A stretch of 64,000 nt of DNA from Aculops lycopersici. Taxonomy: Eukaryota; Arthropoda; Arachnida; Trombidiformes; Eriophyidae. Positions 12,720-25,000 of the stretch are shown in pieces. The DNA lies in assembly GCA_015350385.1 (NCBI GenBank), contig WNKI01000005.1, forward strand, positions 1,063,906-1,127,905, in the 5' to 3' direction. The position numbers and the translations under genes are program-made. Every line of letters begins with the position of its first letter. Position 1 is the stretch's first letter. The notes beneath the pieces are model-generated. The model did no database searches. It had not been told where the DNA came from and was given only the letters and a program-made list of their open reading frames with translations.

Positions 12720-13596
12720 TCACCAATAAGTCTAGTGCGCTGTTCAATTGAGAAAAACGAGACAGAGAGAAAGAAGAACGGAATCAATCATTGAACAATA
12801 ACTGGATCACGAAACATCAATGATCTCAAATCTAAGCTATCAATAAAGTCATTATAACAGCACGTAGTTAAGGTGTTTCTTGGATGAATTCTAGAGGAAC
12901 AACCAACACAAATCATATTGACACAGACATACAAATGCCCACATACACACACACACAAATACATACATACAAACATACAAACTGAGATGAATATAATTAC
13001 AAATATATTAACACACAAATTGAGATTTGAAATCGAATGCGTACTATAGTAGCATTAGATCAGCATGGATATCAGCATGAACATGAACATGAAAAGATGA
13101 CCAAGTAAATGAATCATATGAGAAGGAGAGAGAGTAGGAGTTTAAAGTCTATAGCTTATAGTCATAATAATAATAATAATATCAATGATGATTATAATTA
13201 TAATTGTAACAACAACAACAAAAATAATCATGTCGAGCAAAATATCGACGTCGAGCACAAAGAGATAAATTGAATTTGTATTGAAATGAAATGAAGTGAA
13301 TTGGGATCAGAACAAATGATAAGGAGCGATAGGAGTGAATGGGGGATCAAAAGCGCGCGTATTTAATCTTCCACTTGTAGTTGTTATTGATCTATTCTAT
13401 AATTAATTGAAAATCATAATCAATCTACAAAGACCATAAGTAATATTCTCAATGATAAATAAAACTCAAAGGACTCAGAAGCATATAAGTATAGTAGTAG
13501 TAGTAGTAGTAGTAATAAACGTATAGTCTAATATGAATATATATATATACATATACATATATACATATATTATATCTAAACTTTTGAAGATAATCA
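12720..13596. other. Convergent 3' intergenic region
   Basis: AT-rich and full of short microsatellites: (CA)n-like near 12940, (TAA)n near 13165, (AGT)n at about 13494-13513 and an (AT)n/(ACAT)n block at 13535-13570. It holds the AATAAA of the upstream gene and presumably the 3' UTR of Gsx. No gene was seen. Confidence 0.6.
12842..12847 (+). promoter_or_regulatory. Polyadenylation signal for the secreted-protein gene
   Basis: Canonical AATAAA, 122 nt after the stop codon at 12717-12719 and on the same strand. It supports the small ORF as a real transcription unit. Confidence 0.5.
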
Positions 13597-15330
13597 TCAT
13601 CTCGTCTCCTTCTTATGCTTGACGCGTCTGTTTTGAAACCAAATTTTCACCTGCTTCTCGCTTAATCTCAACTTTTGCGCCAGTTCGATGCGCCTTATTC
13701 GCGACAGGTACATGTTGGCGTTGAACTCGCGCTCGAGGTTTAATATTTGCATTGACGTGTAGGCAGTTCGAACGCGGCCACCGTTAGCGTTGCCGTTGCC
13801 GTCGCCACCACCATCCCCTTCACACCCGGAAGTTGCGTTGTCGACGTCAATGAGCTCGGCGTCGGCATCAGCGTTTAGTTCGATTTGCTTGTTTACCTGG
13901 CTGCAACAACGCTTATCCTCCTTATGGTGGCCAGCTTGGTTGCGGTGGTCATCGCAAGGATCACAGTTGCGCTCATTGCCAATATCGAGGCGCGAGTGGA
14001 AGTCGCGGTCGAAGCGTTGGTCGCGTACATTGATGTTATTATTACTATTAATATTACACTCAAAATGACGAAGGCAGTCGTCGCGTTCGAGCTCATGGTC
14101 GTCTTTGATTACCTGGCAGCTGTAGGTGGCCGACTGATTGTCTAGCGATTGCTTCCGTCTCGTGCGAGCGTCCAATAGATTATTCGCCGTTATTTGGTGG
14201 TGGTGTTGGTGGTCGTTGTCGAGTGTTTTGTTGTTGTTTGCCTTTGATTCAATGGCAATGGAGACTCCTTCAAGTCGCCTCGCTCCCCTCTCAATTTTCG
14301 CACGACCAAAAGCATGGTTATGATGTTCATCGTTATCATCGTAACCACGAGGCTCGTGTCTCGGGAAGTTAAGCGTCCGAGAGACGTCAGTTGAGTTGGT
14401 TGATTGTGTAGAATTGATGCAAGCGCCGCCAGCGGCTGTGCCTGTGCTCACTTTCATTGGATCATTCCAGTTCGCTGGCCAAGTGACGAGGGGGGCGGAC
14501 AAATTGGTAGCATTGCTGGACGGAGGACATGGCTCAAAGGCGGACCGGATCAGTGGAGGCGTCGGACTATAGTCATAGGAGGGGGTTTCTGTGGTTGTTA
14601 GTGTTGGTGTCGTCGTGGCCGCCGCAAGCGCCGCATGTTTGGCCACGCTGGCGTAGAGGTCAACCAGGAAGGTCATGTCTCGATGGTTGTTCGGCGAGGA
14701 CGACGTCGACATGAGCATCGAGTAAAAGGCGGCCTCGAGTTGAGCTGCGGTCGGCGGCAAACTGCCGCTTGCGTAATCTTTAATTAGTCCTCTATGATTC
14801 GATATGGGGGTTGGTGTTGAGATGGAGCTTGGCGCTATCCACCTCACTGACTCAGACAAATGATTGCTCGCTCCCATCGGGGACAGGTGATCTATTTGGC
14901 TGGAGTTTCCGGTTGAAGGTTGTGAGGCCTGGCGGGTATGTGGGTGAGAGAATTGGCAATCGTTTGTCGGTGCTACTGCTGGTGGTACTGTCAATAATGT
15001 TGCCGACTGTTGTGACGTCGTCGACCACTGCGACTGGTTCATGGTTGACTCGTCAAGTTTTGTGCCACTGTCTTCCTCGCAATTGCCGTGGTCGTTTGAG
15101 GTCACTTGTTGGCTGATTGAAGGGGATTCGTAGGGGTTGTGAGATCTGTGTCGCTCTTCAGAGTGGTGGAGCTTGTTAACGACAAGCTCGTCGTTTCCGG
15201 TGTCTCTATTTCGCGCTTGAGGTGGCAGTGGTAACGGTGGTCGCTGGTCCTGCTGTGTAGAGTTTAAAGTGGAACTTGTCGCGCGCATTAAACTCAGTAG
15301 GGAGTTGAGGTCGAGCAAACTTTTGCTCAT
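13597..15330 (-). CDS. Gsx (ind): Gsx/ind homeobox transcription factor (577 aa)
   Basis: ParaHox-class homeodomain protein; the fly orthologue ind specifies the intermediate neuroblast column. The homeodomain covers residues 517-576, with [28 protein letters not shown] and [14 protein letters not shown]. Gln50 and the VKHKKE end are diagnostic for Gsx; Hox1 and Pdx differ at these sites. The first in-frame ATG (15330) gives [13 protein letters not shown], resembling the Gsx N-terminal motif; an upstream in-frame TTG was rejected. Residues 30-500 are low complexity (Ser, Thr, Pro, His, Asn), with an acidic/Gly stretch just before the homeodomain. The stop codon falls one residue after the homeodomain, so there is almost no C-terminal tail. 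Single exon, about 0.9 kb tail-to-tail from the secreted-protein gene. Confidence 0.92.
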   Translation of the reverse strand: MSKSLLDLNSLLSLMRATSSTLNSTQQDQRPPLPLPPQARNRDTGNDELVVNKLHHSEERHRSHNPYESPSISQQVTSNDHGNCEEDSGTKLDESTMNQSQWSTTSQQSATLLTVPPAVAPTNDCQFSHPHTRQASQPSTGNSSQIDHLSPMGASNHLSESVRWIAPSSISTPTPISNHRGLIKDYASGSLPPTAAQLEAAFYSMLMSTSSSPNNHRDMTFLVDLYASVAKHAALAAATTTPTLTTTETPSYDYSPTPPLIRSAFEPCPPSSNATNLSAPLVTWPANWNDPMKVSTGTAAGGACINSTQSTNSTDVSRTLNFPRHEPRGYDDNDEHHNHAFGRAKIERGARRLEGVSIAIESKANNNKTLDNDHQHHHQITANNLLDARTRRKQSLDNQSATYSCQVIKDDHELERDDCLRHFECNINSNNNINVRDQRFDRDFHSRLDIGNERNCDPCDDHRNQAGHHKEDKRCCSQVNKQIELNADADAELIDVDNATSGCEGDGGGDGNGNANGGRVRTAYTSMQILNLEREFNANMYLSRIRRIELAQKLRLSEKQVKIWFQNRRVKHKKETR

Positions 15331-18300
15331 AATGTTTCGTGTTAGTTTGCTGGCTGTTAAATGCAAATGCTTGTTTCGCTAATGGAACTAAATTGATTTG
15401 TTGGTGTTCAGTTTTAGTGGTTGATACTGTCACTGCTACCACTGCTCGCTTGTGTTTATTACGAAACTTAAATGAGAATTGAGGTGGAAAGAAAATTCGA
15501 CGAAAAACTTTAGAATCGATGATGGGATCTAATCTTTCAAATTCCAATTGCGACATACACACTCAAACATTACCTCAGCTGGACCACGACCTCAACCTAG
15601 AAATAATGGTGTGTTTGTTGCGCGCGCAACAAATTCGAACATCAGCCAGAGACTTTGGGGTGCAAACTGGATTAAATATAATGAGAGACTTAGAGGGAAA
15701 GAGGCAGCCTCTAGTTGATTGTTTTGAGCCCAGCGCAGCCAAGTGGCAGGAATCATCATCATCATCATCATCATCATGTACCAGTTACCTAGTAGTAATT
15801 GGTCGTTGGCAAAGGTTGTTTGCGACAGCGCGCACCAAATCATTGGCATTCATCATAATGGTGGACAATTTGAATGGAAACCAATTCTCACACCCATAGG
15901 CCACCACAACCAATTGGTTGCCCTTCGCTTCTACCTCGCTACCTCTAGCCTAATCTGTTTCTCTTTCTTATCAATTTGCAAGCATAACCTTTGCTCCTCG
16001 AGGTCGGCGCTTTTGCTGTTGTTGGTTTATAACGACGACGACGTCGTCGACGATGACATTGCAAAGTGGTCGCAATAAAGTCGTTTACAAATCATCGGCT
16101 CGATCGATGGAATGAAATTGAATTTTCAAAATAAGTTAGAGAGACTCGCTGCCATTAATACAGCGACGATTTGTGGCTAACAAACAGGAAATATGGCCAC
16201 TGTAAATAATATTGCTCGCTGCGTTCTCGTTGCGGTCAACTTGGGAGCGTCTCGTGCCTCTTTTGCTTCAGCAAAACCAACCTAGTAGCTATTTAAGCAC
16301 GCGATTTTTTCCTCTCTCTCTCTCTCTCTGTGGCCAATCACCAACGAGGCGAAAACACCAAACCAACCACCGACTTGAGTCATGATTTCAGATCGATATT
16401 TTAACGAAAGATTAGACACACAAAGAAGAACCGCCTGAGAGAAATAGAGAGTGAGAGAGAGATTCGTAATTGAACATAAGTGGTTCTCATTTCTTCATAC
16501 GCACTCTTGAGTTTTGGGCGGCAGGGTAGCAGTAGAATCAACAACCGCGAGCGAGATGACAACTAGAGGAGAGTGTGATAACATCATAAATCATCGCAGC
16601 CTCTGGTTGCGTCTCACTCTCTTTCTTCAGGTCACAGTGACTGGAACAAATTAGGCAGTTACCATTCTCTTACTCACTCACTCGCACAATCTTCTACTCT
16701 AACTGCGAGCTAACCAACGAGCCAAACAACCAGTTAGATATCAACAGTAGTGGTCTAGAGGACAAATAAGCTGCTGTTGTTACTGCTGCTGCTGCTCATG
16801 ACTGAGATTTGAGTGGGCAAGAGGCATAGGAGCGAAGTAGGAAATGGGCGACAAATCAAATTATTGGCCGATATATTTTCGGTTCGCTGGTTGGCTAGCG
16901 GATTGGAGAGGATGGTTCATGGCAATAGAGAGGAGATGATTGGAAACGGAGGAGGAACTTTGGTGTTTTTTAGTGGCCGCCGCGATTAGTCGCCACAATT
17001 CTGTGGGCAAATAATGGACCGTGAAATTGCGAAGTGTGAAAAATCAATCGGCTAATGATGATACTCGCAACTCTAAACTCAATCGAAATCGAACTCGAAC
17101 TCGACAGCATTGAGAATGGTTTCCATCTTTCCAAGAGTATAGCGCAGTTCTTACCTTGAGCAACAGGCCGCTAGTTTGCCAGGGAGTAGCGCACAAGCGC
17201 GAGCGGCCGATCCACAAGTGTCAGTGCCTCGCTCGCTAGCTATCTGTGTGGACGTGCGCGAGGCGCCGCTCGCCTTCGGAGCGTTGTACGAGTTGCGACA
17301 GGAGAGAAGCGATAGGAAATTGCGCTTTTGTATAATTAGATTGAAGTAGCTAGCTTCTTTGAATTTTATTCTGGTTCCATTACCAGCAGCATAAAATGCG
17401 AACAGATATCCAAATCATCGATTGAGTCAGCTAATTATAGTGAAAACATAAAGGAAGTGTAGATGTAGATTTTGTAGCGAGTCACACGCAAATGCAAGTG
17501 ACTAAAACGCGCCGATAGTACCGCCGCAAGCACAAGCACAACTCAAGCCACAACTCAACCACCTTCCTCCTCATTCTCATCATCATTCTCATCATCAGCA
17601 GCAGCGGCGAGACTATTGTGCATTTGGTTGCGGTTGTCGGCGACACCATCATTATTATTACATGAATCAAAGAAGACATTTAGAAGGAATCATTGATTAA
17701 ATTAACACACACATTTATTTATATATATATATATATATATCTTCCATGCTAACTATCAGTAAGAATAGTACTTGAGATTTGGTTTGGCGTGAGTAAGGGA
17801 GAAGGCGAAGGCGAGAAGAGGAGAGGAGAGGAGAGGAGAGAAAAGGGAATAACCGTGTAGTAGTTTGTCGAGTTATTGGCAAGCAACTTGTCGTCACATA
17901 TCGGGTCAATGGCTAGGCAGGAAATACGTCACAGCCACTCGACGGCGACAACGTGCGGCGCACTCTTCTAGTTAGCCAGCTCTCTCTCTCTCTCCTTTTG
18001 GATTCAAGCAATCAGCCAGCCAGTTATTATTGGTTGTGCGCGGCTCCTTTTCCTCTAGAGACGAGCCAACTTGATCAATATTAAACTCAATCAACACACA
18101 GCACAAGAGCGATGGCTTTTCATTGACTCTCGAGTCGCCAACCGCCAAGGCAACACACGCGTGCAGTGTCTATGTCTCCCGCCTCTCGCTTCTTAAGTAT
18201 CAGTCCACGAGTTTGTCCGTCCCCTTTATTGGCTTTACACTATTTGTCCAAGCAAGCAACCAACAATAAGTTCCTAGGGAATGATGACAGCTACTTGCTA

Positions 18301-21300
18301 ACCGTGATTCCGCAGACGAAGAGACGGAATCGAGAACGACTCGCTCGCTAGCTGGTTGTTCGTTGCAACTCCTCAGCTGCTCTTCGCTCTCGTTGGCAAG
18401 CTAGTCAAGGAGACAAAACATTATGATTTGTGGCTAGTTTGAGTTTGCTTCGAGATGAACAAGACACCGCCTATCGCGAAACCATCGCTCACTTTAACAA
18501 CGCTGCTCGCCCTCGAGACTCGGCGAGGATGAGTGCGAAGCAGCTAAGAATCTGTCGCACTCCTTTCTTCTCTTCTCTTCTCCTCTCCTCGAGCCAGCGC
18601 CTCCTCGCAACCACTCATATCTCCCTGAATAACTCAGACGCTTCAACAACACACAGGAGATAGCGAGACAGAGCGACTCAACTGGTAGTCAAACGCGATC
18701 AACCGACACTAGCGCCGGCAGAGGCAACGCTGCCCGCCGCCACCGCCACTCGTGTCATGTACCATCAGCCACCAGTTGATTGAAGTTGAGCGGGAGGTGC
18801 TATACTAAATGTAACTCACTGAACATACCAACAACCAGATATCACACAAACACCAACTCAATGAGCATAACCAAATACCAAATACCGCATGCCAAATGCC
18901 GAGTACTAAATACCGCCGACGACAACGAGCGGCGAGTTTGAGTTGATTGCTATCGGACCTTTTTCGTCACTCGCACCAAACCACCTAGTGGTAGTGGTCC
19001 TTTTTGTGCCCGAACTCAACTCTTATCACGTAACTTTATCATCACTCTCCTCCTCCTCCTCCTCCTCTTTCTCCTCCTCTTCATTCTCCTCCTTCTCATC
19101 ATCATGCTCATCATCCTGCTCACTCTCAGTCTACTCTTCGTCATCATGGTATCGAGGTTAGCCAGCCTGGCGCGCCAAACAAACCGACACCGACACCGAG
19201 CAACCTGAACCAGCGGCGCCACCGACGCCGCCGCAACCAGCGCCAGGCAGCGCATTATCGCCGACCACCGGATGATTATAATACTGCTGGTTCTACTTTT
19301 GTGCGGCGCTACAGTATCGCACTGCTGCAGCAGCAACGGCAACAACAACAATAAGAACCAATAAATGAATCAATAAATGAGCGTCAGTTAGAGGGTGGCA
19401 GTGTTGATAGAGTGAACGAGCGCATGTATCATCTGTTGGCGCTATGTGCGAGTAAATACATATTTCCTGTGTAAGTTCAACTTGAAGGCCGAAGTTCGTC
19501 GCATGTCCTCGTCGCCTGCGACTGGCTACAAAACAGAATTACGTGTACAGATTGCGGCAGTCTCATCGTTGGCGTCATAGTCATCGTCTTCGTGCTCAGG
19601 TTGCTAGGTTGTCAGGTTGCAAATCAAGACACACGATTAAAGGCGACCACCGATTAGACGGGCCAAAATCCATCGGTGGTCCATAAGAGATTCTCAAGTG
19701 TTGCGCTGCGCATGATGAATGGGCCGCCGTAGCCGCAACCGCCGCCGCCACCACCACTATCAAGCGACGAGTGAACCGCAAACTGGGCGCACGCTCTGGC
19801 GTTTGTGAGTGTTTGTGTGTGCGTGCGAATGTTTAAGCCAATTGGCACCCTTGCTCTCATTCGAGCCTAATGAGGTGGCAACAACGTCAAAACTTTTTTC
19901 TAGTTCTTGAACGACCATCGCAAACGCCACTGACGTCACCCGACGGTAAATAAACTTTCGACCTCCTTACATCGTTTCTGGTTATCACGCTACGTAGCGG
20001 TTCCATTGTGTGCCACTAGCAAGAGGATCAAAGTAGTAAAATTGAATACAAATGCAAATGATGGCACACAAAAAGGCAATACTCAATCATCCTGAGCTTT
20101 GCTTGACAAATCTCATTTAATCATTTTTGGGCGCTTGCCGCAAACCCGCAAACCACCAGCCGCCGCCACAATGGCAACAAGCAACCGGCGATCAACTAGT
20201 GACGTCCTAAAAAGAAATGTGGAACTCTTGGTCAACAGATCGAGTTACGTATGGCCGAATCCCATTTCGGCCTGCTGCTTTCCTATTTAGGCGCTACTCG
20301 AGCTTCAACTCTCAAGTGATGATTGTCATTGTTGCGCCGACGGTGGTTGTAGTGCTGGTAATTGTTGTAGTAATATTAAACGCATAGAAAATCAGGAGAA
20401 AACGTCATTTGTTGCTGATTGCTCCGGTTGTTGTTTGTGCAACAAACAATAATGACATATCAGGCCACATAAGCCAAGTTTGCGGTTGTTGTCTAGTGTT
20501 AGGGTCTCTATTGTAGACTAGAACGCTTGCAACAATATTATCAAAACACAACCACAACTATAATCAACATCATTGACAGAAGCAACTACGACAACGACAA
20601 CAACATAACCACCACTATGGCCACCGCAAATGACAAAAAGCAACTTAATTTATTAGCCTAACTCTCGGCATAACAATCGGCAACGTCGCCGACCAGAAGT
20701 GCCATAAGGCACCAATTTCGGCTTCCTATCAGATTAACAAATTGTCACGACATAAACATGCACTCATGCTACTTTCACAAAGACGACGGCAACGACGACG
20801 ATGAGACTACGAAAGCAATTGTTTGCATCATCGCAAGTCTGCAAACTCCAACAGGCAACCAGGGTTTAGTTGTTTTCGCGATCTCTCTCTCTCATCAAAT
20901 TTTGACAGCTTAATCAGCTAGTCAGCAGTCAGTAAGCAGACAAGGTTGTTAGATATTATGTTGGCCGTAGACAAATGTGTGCATTATGGACAACTAAACC
21001 ATGTGTCTAAGGTTTGCCTCATAATTCAATCAATCAGCATGTGTAAGTAGATTAGCCACGCATCAACATGTTGGTGTTGGTTTCCTTCTCCTTTCTACTT
21101 TGACCATTACAACTAATAAACGAAAGGAGATATGATACTCTGCATGTAAAATCCAACAAATGGGATTACTCGAGTGGCGTCTCTCTCTCTTTCTCTCTTT
21201 CCTGTGAGAAGGGCGCAAATGACAATTTGGCAACAACACCATAATAGAAATCTTATTTGATCGCAGAAGTGAATCCATCACCAGATATTCAATCTAATCA

Positions 21301-21537
21301 TAGCGCCTGTTTCACTTGAAATCAAATCTAGCCAACGACACCTAACGACAGACTGAAACATGACATTTATGCATAAATATTGAAAGAAATTTATTATTCT
21401 ATCTTGGTATTATTATTAATTATTATGATTACTTATTATTGTTACATATTAATTTGATTTGAAATAAGGATGAATAAATTAGACGGACTATATATACATA
21501 TCTATTGGTACTAGGCACAGATAATTTGTTTGGTATT

Positions 21538-21540
<3 letters not shown>

Positions 21541-21575
<35 letters not shown>

Positions 21576-21709
21576 TATATATATATAGTATATTGTTCTT
21601 GTTTCGATATAGTATCGTTGGTTGTCGTTTAGTTTACTTTAGTTGGTTACGACACGTACGTAGTGTNNNNNNNNNNNNNNNNNNNNGTAGTATTTATTTA
21701 GTTAGTAGG

Positions 21710-21744
<35 letters not shown>

Positions 21745-21826
21745 TATATATATATATAAGTATAATTGTTTCTGTTTTCGCATAGATCTGGTTTGCTTGT
21801 TTCTTTATGGTTGACACACGTAGTGT
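21541..21826. repeat. Two diverged copies of a (TA)16-headed unit around an assembly gap
   Basis: Each copy starts with 32 nt of pure TA (21541-21572 and 21711-21742), then a shorter interrupted TA run, then about 75 bp of alignable unique sequence ending in ACGTAGTGT. Copy starts are 170 bp apart, counting 20 Ns. The unique parts differ at many positions, so the duplication is not recent. Confidence 0.85.
21667..21686. other. Assembly gap (20 N)
   Basis: Twenty Ns between the two TA-headed repeat copies. True length is unknown; further repeat units may have been collapsed here. Confidence 0.98.
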
Positions 21827-22093
21827 GCCTTAGGTGCTTGGCACTCTGTGCTTCGAATTGGTGTGCGAATTTCAATTATTTCTCCTAGGTTCCTATAAAA
21901 TTTGAATTATGTACTAATAAGCTGATTTGAGTTGCTCTTTTAAACCGGTGTGTTGTGACATAATAGTTCTGAAATGCTCCAGGCCCGTAATCGATTAAGT
22001 GGACCCGGGTAGTTGATGTGGTGAGGTACAATCATAGTTGTGTGATTGAAGACTTAACGAGATTTCTGATGAAAGACTTACGAACGTTATACC

Positions 22094-25000
22094 TCAAACA
22101 CAGGCTTTGATCGGACAATCAAAACGAGCCTTGAGCCGCTCCATAAGCTTTTTCTTAGTCCTGTAAGACTTCATAATCTCAGATATAAGATCTTTGAATT
22201 GCTGAGGTCCGTTGGTGGCCTTTCCAAAAGTGCTCTGTGCTTTCACTAGAAAATCAATAAACTCTCCATAGTGTCTGGGTGAAATGTTCTGCAACCTTGT
22301 GCGTGTAGTGTTGATGAATGCATCGAGTGCATGTTTAAGAAGTTCGTCCCAGCAAACTCTTTGCTGGTATTGAAGATTGAGGAACTCGCTGTAATTGAGA
22401 TTTCCAAAGTGCACCATAGGATCACGACCAATGAAAGATGGTGGCTTGGGTATGCTAGGGCAAAACCGGTGATATATTTCCGATAGGATGATAGCGCAGT
22501 CAATGGTGGCGTTGAGCTTAGGTATGAGAGTGCTGAAGCCGTTAACCTTCTGGGCATATTCGCAGGCTTTGAAAATATCGTTCTTAACGCTACTATCAGA
22601 GTTGGATGGTGTTGTTATGCTGTCAATAGCCACGAGCGCTATTTCAAATGCCTTGTCCGTCATACCACGTTGCTGGTCAATATGGTCAGCTACCTCAATT
22701 AGCTGTGCTGATTTCATAGTTCCAGTCTTACCCGCTATCGTGATGATTTCCAAAGCCTTCTTCAGTGAATCTCCGTGGTTTTCACAAGACTTGAGCGCAT
22801 CTATTGCGCATTCTTTAGGATCAAGACTGGCACATACGAGTACCATGTCGCGGCTAGCTCTCCTCAATTCAATCTCTTCCAGCATTCCAGGGGTCAGCTT
22901 GAGTTTGTTGATGGCTTGCTGAAGTAGGTTGACTTGGTTGTTATCCTTACGGACCACGAGACATAAGGCCTCAGTTGGAGTGAAGTAGTCAGTAGAAGAC
23001 CTCATGACCTTAAGAACCCTATCTACGCCTAGGTCGGTAGCGCATTCAACAATAAATGCGATTGCCTCCTTTCTAGTGCGGGTATTTGAGGTATGAGCCT
23101 CTCGGGTGAGCTTGAGGACATGTAATCCAAGGTTAAAAGCAGTCTCGAGGAGGTTGCGGTAAACATTTCCGTTACTTGGCTTTGCCTCCTTAAGGGCATG
23201 TTTGGAAAGCTTGAGTAGACTGGCTGGATTTCTTATGTTCTTAGTTGAAGCTCTATACACCCGCTTCATGAAACTGTCAGGTTGTGCCTCATCCTTGGCC
23301 CTTGACAACATAGCTTGTGCAAGAGCTAGTTGTTCAGATTGCAGGTGATTAAAGTTGATTGATCTAGGTGTTGCGCGAGCAACTCCGAAATTCTCTCCAT
23401 TCTCGTCAGTCAGCAATGGCATCTTGAGGGCGTAAACACCGATGTTGTACGCAAGTTGCGGGAAGTGTGCCACTAAAGAATCAAATAGATACCTGGCATA
23501 AGTGTGCAAGGGGGCTGAATCCGTGACGATTGCATGGCCATGGAATGGGCCTCCCTTGAGGAGCATCTCAGTCTGGTTCTTCAGGATCTCCATTAATAAG
23601 GGGTCACTGGAGTCGATTGATTCTAATTTAGAGATCAACTCTGCCTCTTGACGCACGGCTCTATCATGAGCAGTAGCGATTGTGGGTATTGGTCTTTGCT
23701 GACCTAGGGCGATGAGCGCGATTTCGAAGGCTAATGTTAAGTAGCTATCTTTTTGACAACAGCCTGGAACTGGCACATGATAATAGGGTGTTTTGTCAGG
23801 CGCACTTTGATGTTGGGTGTTTGCTGGCCTCCTGGGAGCCAAGTCTACCAAAGGTAACATTGGAAAGTCAAGCCGAGGTGGATATGACATGGTGGCGAGA
23901 TCTGTGAGGAGATGTTGTGTCAAGTCGGCTAATGCCTGGTTATATGAACATGGACAAACGCTGCGTGACGAGCACATATTGTTGTTGTTGATAACCGTGG
24001 ACTTGGTTGATATTGGATTTGCCTCAGTTAGCGAGGTCTCTAACAGTAGATCAACCATTACATTGATAGGATCAAAGGGATGACCGATCCAACCTTCAAC
24101 ATTAATATCATTACTCCTGGAATATGATTGAGAGTCAGTAGAATCTGCCACAGAGCACCATTGGTCTTGCTTCAAGCGCCTTACAGTGGCGACAGTGAGT
24201 CTTAATGCCTGCTCTCTATATCCGTGTGACCTAAGAGTTTCTATGCGCGCGGCAGCTTGTGATATACACTCGTCCCATAGAGGGTAGCCTGCGAAATCGA
24301 ACAGGTAAGATCTGCTTTGATCGTAGTTTGAGGGTCCATCCTTGTTGAGAATCAACTGCAGATGAGGATCACTCCAAGTGCAGTCTTGAACATCTAGTGC
24401 TCGGTAGAAAACACTTTTGGGTTCCTGATTCACTGGCACCCGGTCAACATTGAGAGACGAGTTGGAAGGCCTAGATGCTGCATGATGACGGCTTGAAGAT
24501 GTTGATGGTCTATAACTACTCTGAGATTCTCTATTGCTTGGGTTATTGTGAACTCTCATCTTTTTGGATACAGACTGCGACAGTTGGTAGGCACAAGCTT
24601 GAGAGAAAGCTGGTGGGAAATGATTGAATTGCTTGAGCACTGGTGGAAAACTCGTATTTGCTGGGAAGGCTCTATGCCTATGGTTGGCCATGTGGGCAGG
24701 AATATTGTTGCTACGATTGTAAAAAGAATATTCGCTACTTGGTGGAAGATTGTAGGGCTCTTCTATGTCTTCGTCATCGGACAGTTCGGGCGCTTTCCTC
24801 TTCTGAACTACTCGACGTTCAAAATCCTCTTTCGGACACTTGGGCACCTTCGACCAATCTGTCAACGCTCGGACAAAGTGCTTACGGTCATTCTTGCTGA
24901 TATCTGGATTAAGCATTACGACAACCCATAAGAAAGCTAGTTGATCCCAAAGTGAGCGTGATTTTTCATTACGAGTTGCGAATATGAGGAACTGTTCGGT

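Larger units (their letters stand above)
15331..22093. other. Gene-poor region between Gsx and the ZSWIM gene
   Basis: No supported gene in 6.8 kb. It lies upstream of Gsx and downstream of ZSWIM, so Gsx promoter and enhancer DNA is the likeliest content. Seen: (ATC)n near 15750, (CT)n at 16311-16329, (TA)n at about 17720-17748, GAGAGG runs near 17815, CTC-rich DNA at 19045-19110, many CAA/CAACCA words and the (TA)n duplication with an assembly gap at 21.5-21.8 kb. Open frames here are short and follow these repeats. Confidence 0.55.

Noticed and set aside
21700..21716. AGTAGGTTATATA resembling let-7
   Set aside because: Only partial match, lies in the TA repeat unit, no hairpin.
21530..21814. 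94-codon ORF through the TA repeats
   Set aside because: It encodes alternating Tyr/Ile from (TA)n and crosses the N gap.
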